A stretch of 64,000 bases of DNA, from contig JACABB010000018.1 of assembly GCA_013376985.1 (NCBI GenBank), forward strand, positions 33,459 through 97,458, read 5' to 3'. Below, one piece after another: positions 56,439 through 64,000 of the stretch (within the stretch, counting starts at the first letter, position 1; every line of letters starts with the position of its first letter). The notes below the pieces were generated by a model, which saw only the letters and a program-made list of their open reading frames with translations, was not told where the DNA came from and did no database searches. The position numbers and the translations under genes are program-made. Origin of the DNA: Bacteroidales bacterium (GTDB lineage: Bacteria > Bacteroidota > Bacteroidia > Bacteroidales > Tenuifilaceae).

Positions 56439-56760
56439 GGTTTATTATAACTTTAGTAAGATAAGTTTTTGCATTAAATTACATTGCAATTCGATGAAAT
56501 TTTGAATTGTAACCGTTTTAGAATGTTTATTACGCTGCTCTGCAGCTTTTCAAAGCGGTAGCACCGCGATAATATTTGAAGAAAAAATGATATCTACAGA
56601 AAAATAAGCCCTGTAGGGGCGAAATATATCCCAAAAATTTGTTGTTTATCGTTTTTAGATGTTTGCTACTATTTTTATCGGATATTAATTTATTGAATTC
56701 TAAATATTACTAAGGCTGTTTAAAAAGTTCTTTGTGGAACTCTGTGTAATTTTTTAAATA
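56439..56760. other. Gap without a gene
   Basis: No coding sequence is seen. It holds a small hairpin of the common AGCCCTGTAGGGGCGAAAT type (56607-56625) and the 16-mer AGGCTGTTTAAAAAGT at 56713-56728, whose complement lies at 62443-62458. Confidence 0.5.
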
Positions 56761-56947
56761 TGATTGTCCGCAATAATACCTAATCAGGAATAAACAACCT
56801 AAGCTGTCATTGCCTAGCGGCGAACTCGCAAAATTCGCTCGGTTCCTGCGAATGCAGGAATCCCGTCCTTTATAATCTAGATTCCGGGACTTCGCCCGGA
56901 ATGACAAGGGGATTATTTTAGATATTAGGTATAATAGAGGATATTCA
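56761..56947. mobile_element. MITE-like element, family B, copy 2
   Basis: Direct copy of 15281-15488: the first ~90 bases are nearly identical (TGATTGTCCGCAATAATACC, GTCATTGCCTAGCGGCGAAC). The right end reads TCCTCTATTATACCTAATAT in reverse, an imperfect inverted repeat of the left. It lies 82 bases from the HAD gene end. Confidence 0.78.
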
Positions 56948-57029
56948 TATTTTTAGATATTGTTACACAGAGGATCGCAGAGAAGTTACAGAGATACACA
57001 AAGAGAAAAGAGAGTTATTTTTAGACTTT

Positions 57030-57692
57030 TTATTGAGAGTTATTTATCATTTCAATTGATATTTCGGTAAAATTGTTAATTGCTAAAGCTAAAGGTAATT
57101 CGTTTCTTGTATGAGTTGTAACAAGACCTATTACTCTCATCCCCGCATTTTGACCAGATTTAATTCCCGATATCGAGTCCTCAAAAACAACGCAATTAGA
57201 AGGAGGAATATCAATTAATTTGGCTGCTTTTAAATATATTTCAGGATCGGGTTTGCCTTTACTTACCATCGAAGCATCAACAACAACATCGAATAAGTGA
57301 CGGATTTTTAATGCATCTAAAGTGAAATTGAGGTTACTCGTTGGAGCTGATGTGGCAACAGCAGTTTTAATCCCTGCCTCTTTTAGGCTGATTAGAAAAG
57401 GAATTAACCCATCTACTGGAGTAATATCATCTTTGTATATCTCTCGATATATTTTTTCTTTTTCTTCGCCCAGAGTATTAATTTGCTCTTCAGTTAATGG
57501 GTAATCTAGTAATCCATTAAAAGTATCTCTAGTATTTTTGCCAAAGTATTTTGTTCGGAAAGTACTTTCATCAAAAGGAATATTCTTTGTTCTGCAGAAC
57601 TCTGCCCACGACCGTACATGGTATATATGATTGTCGACAATAACACCATCCATATCGAAAAGGGCTGCTTGGAAAGGAACTGTTTTTTTCAC
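57030..57692 (-). CDS. HAD-superfamily phosphatase, beta-phosphoglucomutase-like (paralogue)
   Basis: 220 residues. Motif I is FDMDGVIVDN (D13 nucleophile, D15), motif II VATSAPTSN, motif III lysine in GKPDPEIYLKA, motif IV VVFEDSISGI. More than half identical by eye to the product of 16804-17451, including FRTKYFGK and LFDVVVDASMV/MFDAVVDSSMV. Probable sugar-phosphate phosphatase or mutase in the cytoplasm. The pair arose by duplication, and each copy has a family-B MITE on its 3' side. Confidence 0.9.
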   Translation of the reverse strand: MKKTVPFQAALFDMDGVIVDNHIYHVRSWAEFCRTKNIPFDESTFRTKYFGKNTRDTFNGLLDYPLTEEQINTLGEEKEKIYREIYKDDITPVDGLIPFLISLKEAGIKTAVATSAPTSNLNFTLDALKIRHLFDVVVDASMVSKGKPDPEIYLKAAKLIDIPPSNCVVFEDSISGIKSGQNAGMRVIGLVTTHTRNELPLALAINNFTEISIEMINNSQ

Positions 57693-57754
57693 TAATTTTA
57701 TCGTTGAAATTTAAGGGCACAATATTCGTTATTATTTTAGAAAAAATTGAAGAT

Positions 57755-58177
57755 ATGAAGAGGATATTATTTTCACTTGTTTTTATAACAGTTGCAACAC
57801 TTTCAGTTTCGGCTCAGAATAAAGGTGCATTCATTACTACTAAACCCGATACGGTTAAGCTTGGTGAGATAGGGCTAAACGATCTGTCCGATGAGAATGG
57901 AAAGGTTCAAATTTCGGTTATTAATACAGGAAATCAACCGCTAATCCTTAATGAAGTTACAGGGTGTTGCGGAACAAATATTAAGGAATGGCCAAAAGCA
58001 CCTATTCTTCCAGGAAAATCGGGTTTAATAAAAGTAGAATTTAGGATTGAACCTCGCCCGCAGGTTATCAGCCGTACCGTTACCATTAAATCCAATGCCA
58101 CTAATTCAAAGATTATTAAGATTCCAATTCAAGGGGTTGTTATTGAATCAAAAGCAAAGAACGAGATTAAGCTGTAG
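57755..58177 (+). CDS. DUF1573 secreted protein
   Basis: 140 residues from the ATG at 57755, which begins a good signal peptide (MKRILFSLVFITVATLSVSA); the upstream in-frame ATG at 57704 would bury it. The mature part is one DUF1573 (ASPM/SPD-2/Hydin-like, Ig-fold) domain: VQISVINTGNQPLILNEVTG, CCGTN, GKSGLIKVEF, SRTVTIKSNATNSKIIKIPI and the closing QGVV. These periplasmic or surface proteins are very common in Bacteroidota; their role is unknown. Confidence 0.9.
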   Translation: MKRILFSLVFITVATLSVSAQNKGAFITTKPDTVKLGEIGLNDLSDENGKVQISVINTGNQPLILNEVTGCCGTNIKEWPKAPILPGKSGLIKVEFRIEPRPQVISRTVTIKSNATNSKIIKIPIQGVVIESKAKNEIKL

Positions 58178-58229
58178 CCGTTGAGGTAGGGGATAGGGGA
58201 AAGTGATGGTTAGGTATCATAGGGAGGTT

Positions 58230-58275
58230 GGAAGACGGAAGTCCGAAGACGGAAGATGGAAGTCCGAAGATGTTT
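58230..58275 (+). repeat. Short purine-rich repeat
   Basis: GGAAGACGGAAGTCCGAAGA followed by a similar GAAGACGGAAGATGGAAGTC stretch: an imperfect GAAGACGGAAGTCC tandem between the DUF1573 gene and the heptamer array. Confidence 0.5.
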
Positions 58276-58315
58276 AATAATTTGAAAATTGGGGAATTTG
58301 AGGATTTGAAAATTT

Positions 58316-58406
58316 AACCAGCAACCAGCAACCAGCAACCAGCAACCAGCAACCAGCAACCAGCAACCAGTAACCAGTAACTAGCAACCAGTAACCAATA
58401 ACCATA
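58316..58406 (+). repeat. Heptanucleotide tandem repeat (AACCAGC)13
   Basis: Thirteen consecutive heptamers: seven perfect AACCAGC, then AACCAGT, AACCAGT, AACTAGC, AACCAGT, AACCAAT and AACCATA. The array ends four bases before the ATG of the next lipoprotein gene, so it occupies the leader where the ribosome-binding site would lie. Slippage would change the leader length but not the reading frame. Confidence 0.92.
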
Positions 58407-58410
58407 CACC

Positions 58411-58878
58411 ATGAAACCCACAATCCTATTTTTAACCTTTTCGCTTTTGCTTTTTGGTTGTGCACCTAAAAAGGTCGATACCCAAAAGTATTGCGATGAA
58501 TTAATGCAAGTAGATCGTGATTTTAACACCTATTCCATTGAGCATGGAAAGAATGCTGCGTTCGTTAAATTTGCTGCCGAGGATGTTACATTCCTTGCCC
58601 CCAACAGCTACCCAATGGTGGGCATAAAGCTTTTGCAGGAACGTCAAGCTAAAAGACCCGACACTTCTTTTGTTTTAACATGGAAACCTATCTACGCCCG
58701 TGCAGCAGAATCTGGTGAGCTAGGTTACACCTATGGAATTTGGGAGTTTAAAGTAAAAGCAAGCCCCGATCAGGTTAGCAAAGGCACCTACACAACTATT
58801 TGGAAAAGGAACGAGAAGGGCGAATGGAAGTATGTACTCGATACTGGGAATCAGGGATTGGAGGAGGAAAAAAAGTAA
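58411..58878 (+). CDS. DUF4440/SnoaL-like lipoprotein
   Basis: 155 residues with a lipoprotein signal (LTFSLLLFGC, lipid on C17). The mature part is an NTF2-like alpha+beta domain of the DUF4440 type: LMQVDRDFNTYSIEHGKNAA, FVKFAAEDVTFLAP, LGYTYGIWEFKV, YTTIWKRNEKGEWKYVLD and TGNQG. Known family members bind small ligands or act in stress responses; no catalytic role is evident. A heptamer repeat immediately precedes the start codon, with no standard ribosome-binding site. Confidence 0.9.
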   Translation: MKPTILFLTFSLLLFGCAPKKVDTQKYCDELMQVDRDFNTYSIEHGKNAAFVKFAAEDVTFLAPNSYPMVGIKLLQERQAKRPDTSFVLTWKPIYARAAESGELGYTYGIWEFKVKASPDQVSKGTYTTIWKRNEKGEWKYVLDTGNQGLEEEKK

Positions 58879-59036
58879 TTTGAAAATTAGTTAATTTGAA
58901 AATTTGAGAATGTGGCAGTTACATTAGACATAAATCATTCAAAATAGGATACTCTACTATACTTTTTCAAGAGGGAAGGGGTTTTATAAGTTTACCATCT
59001 CCATCCTACTAACTGCATTCTTACTTATATCAAATG

Positions 59037-59153
59037 CAACTATCGCAAAATGCGATACCCAATTGGAATTAATTTGAAAATTAGACAATTTGAAAATGTG
59101 TTAATTTGAAATTTTGGTAATGAAAATAATCGATCTTATACAATTTTCAAATT
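59037..59153 (+). repeat. 117-bp direct repeat, copy 1
   Basis: Begins CAACTATCGCAAAATGCGAT and ends CGATCTTATACAATTTTCAA(ATT). It contains a perfect hairpin TATCGC-AAAAT-GCGATA and AATTTGAAAATT-type short repeats. A nearly identical copy starts 235 bases on. The gap 58879-59407 has no gene. Confidence 0.85.
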
Positions 59154-59271
59154 CTCAAATTCCCTCATTATCAAATTCTAAAATAACCGAATTAGACTCT
59201 TTTAGGTCTTGCAGACGCTGAAAGGTTATTGCAAATACTGATTATTATTGCGGAATTACTTGTAACGAATA

Positions 59272-59388
59272 CAACTATCGCAAAATGCGATACCCAATCG
59301 GAATTAATTTGAAAATTAGACAATTTGAAAATGTGTTAATTTGAAAATTTGGTAATGAAAATAATCGATCTTATACAATTTTCAAATT
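59272..59388 (+). repeat. 117-bp direct repeat, copy 2
   Basis: Only a few differences from 59037-59153 are seen (for example CCAATCGG for CCAATTGG). It ends 20 bases before the msrA stop. The shared hairpin ATCGCAAAATGCGAT is also found, inverted, at 16018-16032. Confidence 0.85.
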
Positions 59389-59407
59389 ACCTCATTTTCA
59401 AATTATT

Positions 59408-60049
59408 TCATTTCTTCAAATACCCCTTAAACACCTTCTCAAACTTCTCAACCTTGGGGTTAATAACCATCCTGCAGTAGGGTTGATTGCCATTGTTCTC
59501 AAAATAATCCTGATGGTAGCTTTCGGCCTTATAAAAATTCTTTAAAGGCTCAATTGCGGTAACAATAGGATCGCTCCAGATACCCGATTTGTTAAGCAAG
59601 TCCTTTACCTCTTGGGCAACCCTTTTCTGCTCATCGTTACTGTAGAATATAACCGAACGGTACTGCGTACCAATATCGGCACCCTGGCGGTTAAGCGTGG
59701 TTGGATCGTGGGTTTTAAAGTATATCTCAAGGATTTTTGCCAGTGGGATAATTGAAGGATCGTAAACCACCTGGATTACCTCCGCATGACCCGTTTGGCC
59801 CGTGCAAACCTCCTTGTAGGTAGGATTCTCCGTATGCCCACCCGAATAGCCAGAGGTTACGCTAATCACCCCATTCACCCGGCTATATATCGCCTCTACG
59901 CACCAGAAACAGCCAGCACCTAGGGTTATTGTCTCGCATTTTGATGTAGCTTCCATATATTCTTTTTTTGTTTTTCCTTGGCTATTGGCCTTTAGGGTTA
60001 ATAGCGTAATAATTAGCATGAAAAATATTGCTCTCCTACCTTTTATCAT
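59408..60049 (-). CDS. msrA: Exported peptide methionine sulfoxide reductase A
   Basis: 213 residues from the ATG at 60049; a TTG upstream is less likely. MsrA reduces methionine-S-sulfoxide in proteins. The catalytic motif is GAGCFWCVEAIY, followed by GVISVTSGYSGG, GHAEVIQVVYDP, FKTHDPTTLNRQGADIGTQY (the signature substrate-binding region) and YHQDYFENNGNQPYC. An N-terminal hydrophobic segment (RRAIFFMLIITLLTLKANSQ) is a signal peptide, so this copy works in the periplasm and protects envelope proteins. Monocistronic; the resolving cysteine is probably the one in QPYCRMV. Confidence 0.95.
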   Translation of the reverse strand: MIKGRRAIFFMLIITLLTLKANSQGKTKKEYMEATSKCETITLGAGCFWCVEAIYSRVNGVISVTSGYSGGHTENPTYKEVCTGQTGHAEVIQVVYDPSIIPLAKILEIYFKTHDPTTLNRQGADIGTQYRSVIFYSNDEQKRVAQEVKDLLNKSGIWSDPIVTAIEPLKNFYKAESYHQDYFENNGNQPYCRMVINPKVEKFEKVFKGYLKK

Positions 60050-60585
60050 AGCATCAATTTTTTCAATTAACAAGTGGGATACATGGTTTGTTCATGTTTC
60101 CCCAATTTTACAGGTTTAGACACTTTTTGAGAAGCCTATTAGTAACAGAAATTGAAATTTTATTTGGTAATATATACATAAAAAACTTTCACATCTAAAA
60201 ACTGTATTATTCATCATCTAAAAATAACAGTTAAACAAAATTGTAATATGTTTAGCTAACAAATTAGGCATTAAATGTAACTTTGCATAAAGTATTGTTT
60301 CTTAATCATATGCTAAAAAGTTGAGGGATTATGGTTTTATTATGTTTATAGATGGTTGGTTGGTGAGATGCTATAGATTAAAACGGGGGAGTGTTAGAGT
60401 GAGTTTATGTAAATTTTTTGGCCTACAATTTTGAGAAGTTTAAGATTTTCGTTTAAATATTATTAGCAATTTATTGCATTCCAAATTCGAATAGGTAGAA
60501 TCTGGAAACTACCTTAGAAAAGGATAATTACGAAAATAAGCCAAGATGGATAAATAGTTTTTTTGTCTAACATAAAACCAATAGA
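60050..60585. other. Gap without a gene; one promoter-like site
   Basis: No coding sequence is seen. TAACTTTG at 60278-60285 (+) matches the Bacteroidota -7 element, but the next plausible start codon is 300 bases away, so it might drive an untranslated RNA or be chance. Confidence 0.4.
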
Positions 60586-60768
60586 ATGAAAACATCAACC
60601 AGGTTAGCTAGTTTGTTGTTCCTAATTATTGCAGCAATTAATGCTTTAGTACAAACAGGATCGAAAAGTAAAACAGCTTATCCTCATTTAGCCGCTACAG
60701 GAGGATTTTCCCCTAGTTCTTCGCAACTTATATTCATTCCATTAGCAGGTTTTGATATTACCTTTTGA
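60586..60768 (+). CDS. Possible short exported peptide or gene fragment, 60 aa
   Basis: A signal-peptide-like start (STRLASLLFLIIAAINALVQT) is followed by 35 residues without a recognised family (AATGGFSPSSSQLIFIPL). It may be the 5' remnant of a longer secreted protein gene: the frame stops at 60768 and no continuation is evident before the decarboxylase. Low confidence. Confidence 0.3.
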   Translation: MKTSTRLASLLFLIIAAINALVQTGSKSKTAYPHLAATGGFSPSSSQLIFIPLAGFDITF

Positions 60769-60960
60769 TAAGCTGAATTCAGAGCTAATAATCAGCTTTT
60801 AAGAACTTCACCAAAATTTGATATTAATGGTTAACCAAAACCAATTGAATTGGTGCTAGCTATTTCTAATCTGAAGGAAAACAATTCCAATATTTTGCTA
60901 GGTATTACATTTTATATATGAACAATTGCAAACCTTTTATGTACAAAAAAAACAGAACAG

Positions 60961-62298
60961 ATGACGAAAATTTGGACTAAAAAAACACAAGAAGAAATAA
61001 AGGAAATCGTATTCGATGCACTTAATAAGAATGTGGATTATGATAAGAAAAATATACTTGGTTTACCCGCTTCGCGCTTAGATGAAAAGGTATTCAATCA
61101 CGATGTTTCTTTTTTAAAAGAAGCTCCCTATATGTCGGCTCTTTCACAAAACCCTAACCACATTGGTTGTCATACTTTGGGCAAATCCGAACCTTTCTTT
61201 AAGGGTACACATGCCATTGAAAAAGAATTGATAGGTATATGTGCATGTGATATTTTGAAAGGTAATTATGAAGAACAAGATGGCTACGTGGCATCTGGCG
61301 GAACCGAGGCGAATATTCAAGCCATTTGGATTTACAGAAATTATTATCAGAATGAATTTTCAGCTCATCATAATGAAATAGCTATTGTTTGTAGCGAGGA
61401 TAGTCATTATTCTATAGACAAGGCTGCAAATCTCTTATTGTTGGATATTTATAAAATTCCTGTAAATAATGATACAAGAGATTTTAGTAATAAGAGCGTT
61501 GAAAAAACCTTGGAGAGAGCAAAAAATGATGGTAAAAAATATTTCATTATTGTTTGTAATTTGATGACAACAATGTTTGGATCTATAGATGATATTGAAA
61601 AACTTACAAATTCTTTAGAAAAACTGTCTTGTGAATTTAAACTTCATGTTGATGGAGCCTTTGGAGGATTTTACTACCCATTTATCGATGAAAATAGCCA
61701 GCTAACTTTCCAAAATCCTGCAATTACTTCCTTTACACTTGATGCTCATAAAATGGCTCAATCCCCTTATGGCACTGGAATATTCTTAATTAGAAAAGGT
61801 TATATTAAATATGCAAATACTCAAGCCAGCTATGTTGAGGGAACAGATTATACGCTAATAGGGAGTAGATCGGGGGCAAATGCTATTGCTGTTTGGATGA
61901 TTTTAGCTAAAAATGGTCCTCATGGTTGGCACGAAAAAATATTCATTTTACAGAAAAGAACTGATTGGATGTGTAAATCTCTAAAAGAATTGGGAATAAA
62001 ATACTATCGAAACCCAATGTCAAATATAATAGCTATTAGAGCAGAATATATCAATCGTGAAATAGCTGTTAAGTATGGATTAATTCCCAATGATTATTTG
62101 GACCCAAAATGGTTTAAGATTGTAATAATGAACCATGTTTCTATTGAGAAACTAGCTTTACTTGTTGATGAAATTAAGAGCACTGTATGCAATAAAACAG
62201 AGCTTATAGCGAACCGACATACCAAGCATGAAGCCTCGGTTGAACGACATTCCGGCAGGTTAATCTATGGGCAGATCAATGGTATTTTCGTTCAGTAA
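60961..62298 (+). CDS. PLP-dependent amino-acid decarboxylase (group II)
   Basis: 445 residues of the glutamate/tyrosine/histidine decarboxylase family. The N-terminal FLKEAPYMSALSQNPNHIGC region is followed by YVASGGTEANIQAIWIYRNY (PLP-phosphate binding), D231 in HVDGAFGGFYYPF (pyridine nitrogen), and the Schiff-base lysine K264 in TLDAHKMAQSPYGTG. GSRSGANAIAVWM follows. It removes CO2 from an amino acid, making an amine; the substrate cannot be read from sequence. The last ~28 residues (NRHTKHEASVERHSGRL onward) look unlike the family end and may come from adjacent inserted DNA. Confidence 0.9.
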   Translation: MTKIWTKKTQEEIKEIVFDALNKNVDYDKKNILGLPASRLDEKVFNHDVSFLKEAPYMSALSQNPNHIGCHTLGKSEPFFKGTHAIEKELIGICACDILKGNYEEQDGYVASGGTEANIQAIWIYRNYYQNEFSAHHNEIAIVCSEDSHYSIDKAANLLLLDIYKIPVNNDTRDFSNKSVEKTLERAKNDGKKYFIIVCNLMTTMFGSIDDIEKLTNSLEKLSCEFKLHVDGAFGGFYYPFIDENSQLTFQNPAITSFTLDAHKMAQSPYGTGIFLIRKGYIKYANTQASYVEGTDYTLIGSRSGANAIAVWMILAKNGPHGWHEKIFILQKRTDWMCKSLKELGIKYYRNPMSNIIAIRAEYINREIAVKYGLIPNDYLDPKWFKIVIMNHVSIEKLALLVDEIKSTVCNKTELIANRHTKHEASVERHSGRLIYGQINGIFVQ

Positions 62299-62802
62299 CA
62301 GAAATATTGCAGGGAGGGATAACATGTCTGAACTGCTTTCAGCATATTTTCAATTATGCTTTTAGTCTTTTGCGGCTCGTAAAAAGTTTTAGAAATTCCA
62401 TTCTGCCCCGTCGTCATGAGGCCGTCTATTCAGTCTTACTAGACTTTTTAAACAGCCTCCGTGCTAGCGTTAAGGACAATAAATAAAGCAATAGTCAATA
62501 AAACTAAAGCAAGAGAAATAAAACTTTTGTAGCTTATTAGTTTGATTTATTGAGTTTAGAAAGCACGATAATAAATCCGTGCTAGCCGATAATATAATAT
62601 TTAGTGCAGCTTTGAGTCTTCATACTTTTGTGGCTATGAGTTGTTTTAAAATAAGTCCCTAGCTGCTAGCTGATTTTATACTATCGATATTTTTTGGGAC
62701 TTTTATAATGTTCCAATATTTTTAGTGAGGCAGTAATGATTAGTTTTACCTACCTAACAAACATCAATACCTTAAATTTGTTCAAACCTGGCTATAAACG
62801 AA
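62299..62802. other. Gap without a gene; possible mobile-element remnant
   Basis: No gene is seen. ACTTTTTAAACAGCCT (62443-62458) is the inverse of 56713-56728 and looks like an element end. CCGTGCTAGC occurs twice (near 62459 and 62577), bounding a ~120-bp AT-rich stretch. Confidence 0.4.
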
Positions 62803-62835
62803 AAACCAGCCCATTTGTTGAATTCTGGCTGGTTT
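62803..62835 (-). terminator. Terminator of the SDR gene, displaced by a MITE
   Basis: Stem AAACCAGCC/GGCTGGTTT with a 15-base loop. On the minus strand the stem ends in TTTTTCGTTT. It lies 240 bases beyond the SDR stop because a family-A MITE has been inserted between the two. Confidence 0.7.
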
Positions 62836-62857
62836 AACCCTATTAAAACATGTAGTA

Positions 62858-63058
62858 ACGTGAATTCGATATAAGAAATTACATTAACAACATAATAAAC
62901 AATTATTTACAAACACAATATCTTTGGATGGAATGGTGGACCAATGGAATGATGGAAGGCAAGAGGTTAGATTCTTGCTTCCATTATTTTCTTGATTCAA
63001 ATAGAATAAAATGATTGATATATAGTTTAATACATTATTTCTTACATTGAACTCACGT
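62858..63058. mobile_element. MITE-like element, family A, copy 3 (201 bp)
   Basis: Ends ACGTGAATTCGATATAAGAA (left) and, in reverse, ACGTGAGTTCAATGTAAGAA (right), about 18 of 20 alike. Flanked by the duplication TAGTA (62853-62857, 63059-63063). The interior resembles copy 1 (GGAATGATGGAAGGCAAGAG, TTCTTGCTTCCATTATTT). Confidence 0.87.
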
Positions 63059-63074
63059 TAGTATATCTTAGCAG

Positions 63075-63836
63075 CTACTTAATCCCCTTCTTTTTCATAA
63101 TCATATTAGCTGTAATTTTCTTGAACAATATCATCATTTTATTATTCAATCCAGGAATTACTACTACACTCTTTCCCAATTTTCTGAAAGAAATATCTAC
63201 CACAGCTTCAGGGGATATTTCCTTATTTTTTGGATTCGTTTTTTCAACATTCTGAAAAGCGGCTCTATTATAAAAATCTGTTTTAGTTCTTCCTGGATTT
63301 AAAGCTTGTACCAAGATGCCATATCCTTTAACTTCACGTTGGAGGATATCTGAAAAAACGTTAATAAAAGCCTTTGAAGCACAATATACTGAATTAGTAA
63401 CAAATGGAATGTAGGCAAGAGTTGATGATACATTAATTATTGCTCCTTTTCGATTATTTTTCATTATAGGTAAAACAGCTCTTGTTAGCCTTAGCAGCGC
63501 CTCATTGTGAACCCTTACCATATCCATTTGAGCTTCGATATCCGATTCTATAAAAAAAGATGGAATAGCAAATCCTGCATTATTTATCAACAATTCAATA
63601 GATGTGTCCTCAGATATTTTTAGTACTAAAGCTTTTACATCTTCGGGTTTCGATAAGTCTGCCGAAATTATTGTAACATCCACTGTATATTTACTCTTTA
63701 TTTCTTTAAAACATTCTTCTAACATTCCATTGTCTCTTGCTATCAATAAAAGGTCGTAACCTTTTTGTGCACATTTCATTGCAAAGCATTTTCCAATACC
63801 TCGGTTTGCTCCTGTAATAACTGCCTTTTTATTCAT
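63075..63836 (-). CDS. Short-chain dehydrogenase/reductase
   Basis: 253 residues, classical SDR. The NAD(P)-binding motif is TGANRGIG (residues 8-15), followed by SADLSKPEDV, NNAG (85-88), and the catalytic S137/S138-Y151-K155 set (NVSSTLAYIPF, VYCASKAF). ALNPGRTKTDFY closes the core. It is probably cytosolic and NADP-linked (R34 after the second strand). The substrate is unknown; similarity to the SDR group that includes DltE-like and 3-ketosteroid-type enzymes is weak. Monocistronic. The final 164 bases of the window hold no gene. Confidence 0.93.
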   Translation of the reverse strand: MNKKAVITGANRGIGKCFAMKCAQKGYDLLLIARDNGMLEECFKEIKSKYTVDVTIISADLSKPEDVKALVLKISEDTSIELLINNAGFAIPSFFIESDIEAQMDMVRVHNEALLRLTRAVLPIMKNNRKGAIINVSSTLAYIPFVTNSVYCASKAFINVFSDILQREVKGYGILVQALNPGRTKTDFYNRAAFQNVEKTNPKNKEISPEAVVDISFRKLGKSVVVIPGLNNKMMILFKKITANMIMKKKGIK

Positions 63837-64000
63837 ATTCTACATTTTAATATTATTTAATCTTTGTTATAGGTAATCTTATTATTGCTTTTGAATCAAA
63901 TAATTAAAGCATAATTTTCATTCCAATCTATCTTTATAAATTATTATTATTAACCGAGAAAAAATCTAAAAACAATAGGTCGCAGCGATGCTGCTTCTAG

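Noticed and set aside
58274..58529. Minus-strand frames rich in WLLVAGC repeats
   Set aside because: Pure translation of the heptamer array; it has no start context and overlaps a real lipoprotein gene.

Overview
The window looks like chromosomal DNA of a member of the Bacteroidota, most likely of the Bacteroidales/Marinilabiliales type. It is AT-rich, several genes are preceded by the TAnnTTTG promoter element typical of the phylum, and many families are Bacteroidota favourites (DUF6261, DUF5808, DUF5908, TPR-sensor kinase plus NarL-type regulator, lipid-anchored beta-helix protein). No rRNA, tRNA, CRISPR array or intact insertion sequence was seen.

Layout. 1-7.3 kb is accessory DNA: an unknown gene, palindromic and tandem non-coding repeats, a DUF6261 gene split by a 222-bp MITE-like element with a clean target duplication, two small HTH genes, and a ParDE/RelBE-like toxin-antitoxin pair bracketed by a 101-bp direct repeat. 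7.3-15 kb is core-like: a beta-helix lipoprotein divergent from a TPR histidine kinase/response regulator pair, then pyruvate phosphate dikinase (ppdK) and a DUF5808 gene. 16-17.5 kb has a small secreted protein and a HAD phosphatase.

18.4-52.6 kb is the main system: about 34 kb of minus-strand genes forming a complete-looking extracellular contractile injection system (eCIS, PVC/Afp/MAC type). In transcription order: Pvc16-like DUF4255 cap protein, an unknown beta-rich protein, two sheaths (one with a triplicated domain insertion), two tube proteins, DUF5908 (Pvc6-like), LysM hub (Pvc7-like), VgrG-like spike (Pvc8-like), PAAR tip (Pvc10-like), gp25 (Pvc9-like), two large baseplate proteins (Pvc11/Pvc12-like), a giant collar-domain fibre (Pvc13 position), an unknown repeat protein, tape measure (Pvc14-like), AAA+ ATPase (Pvc15-like). 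The cargo end follows: a DUF4157 protein with a second zinc-peptidase motif, a small lipoprotein-like gene, a 1112-residue coiled-coil/membrane protein ending in an AHH-like HNH nuclease domain, and an Imm11/DUF1629-like candidate immunity protein. A solitary LytTR regulator sits just beyond.

The most interesting inference is that this eCIS carries toxin/immunity-like gene pairs at its cargo end. That would make sense if the payload can harm bacteria or the producer itself. The fibre also contains a segment closely resembling the C-terminal domain of ribosomal protein L7/L12, just before its collar domain.

52.9-64 kb holds a three-repeat bulb-lectin protein divergent from the eCIS, a secreted unknown, a second HAD phosphatase, DUF1573 and DUF4440 proteins, an exported MsrA, a PLP decarboxylase and a short-chain dehydrogenase. 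Non-coding mobile-looking repeats (three MITE-like families and several palindromes) fill the gaps on both sides but are absent from the eCIS operon. One MITE family and the two HAD paralogues occur in the same order on both sides of the eCIS, so the locus is bracketed by direct repeats.
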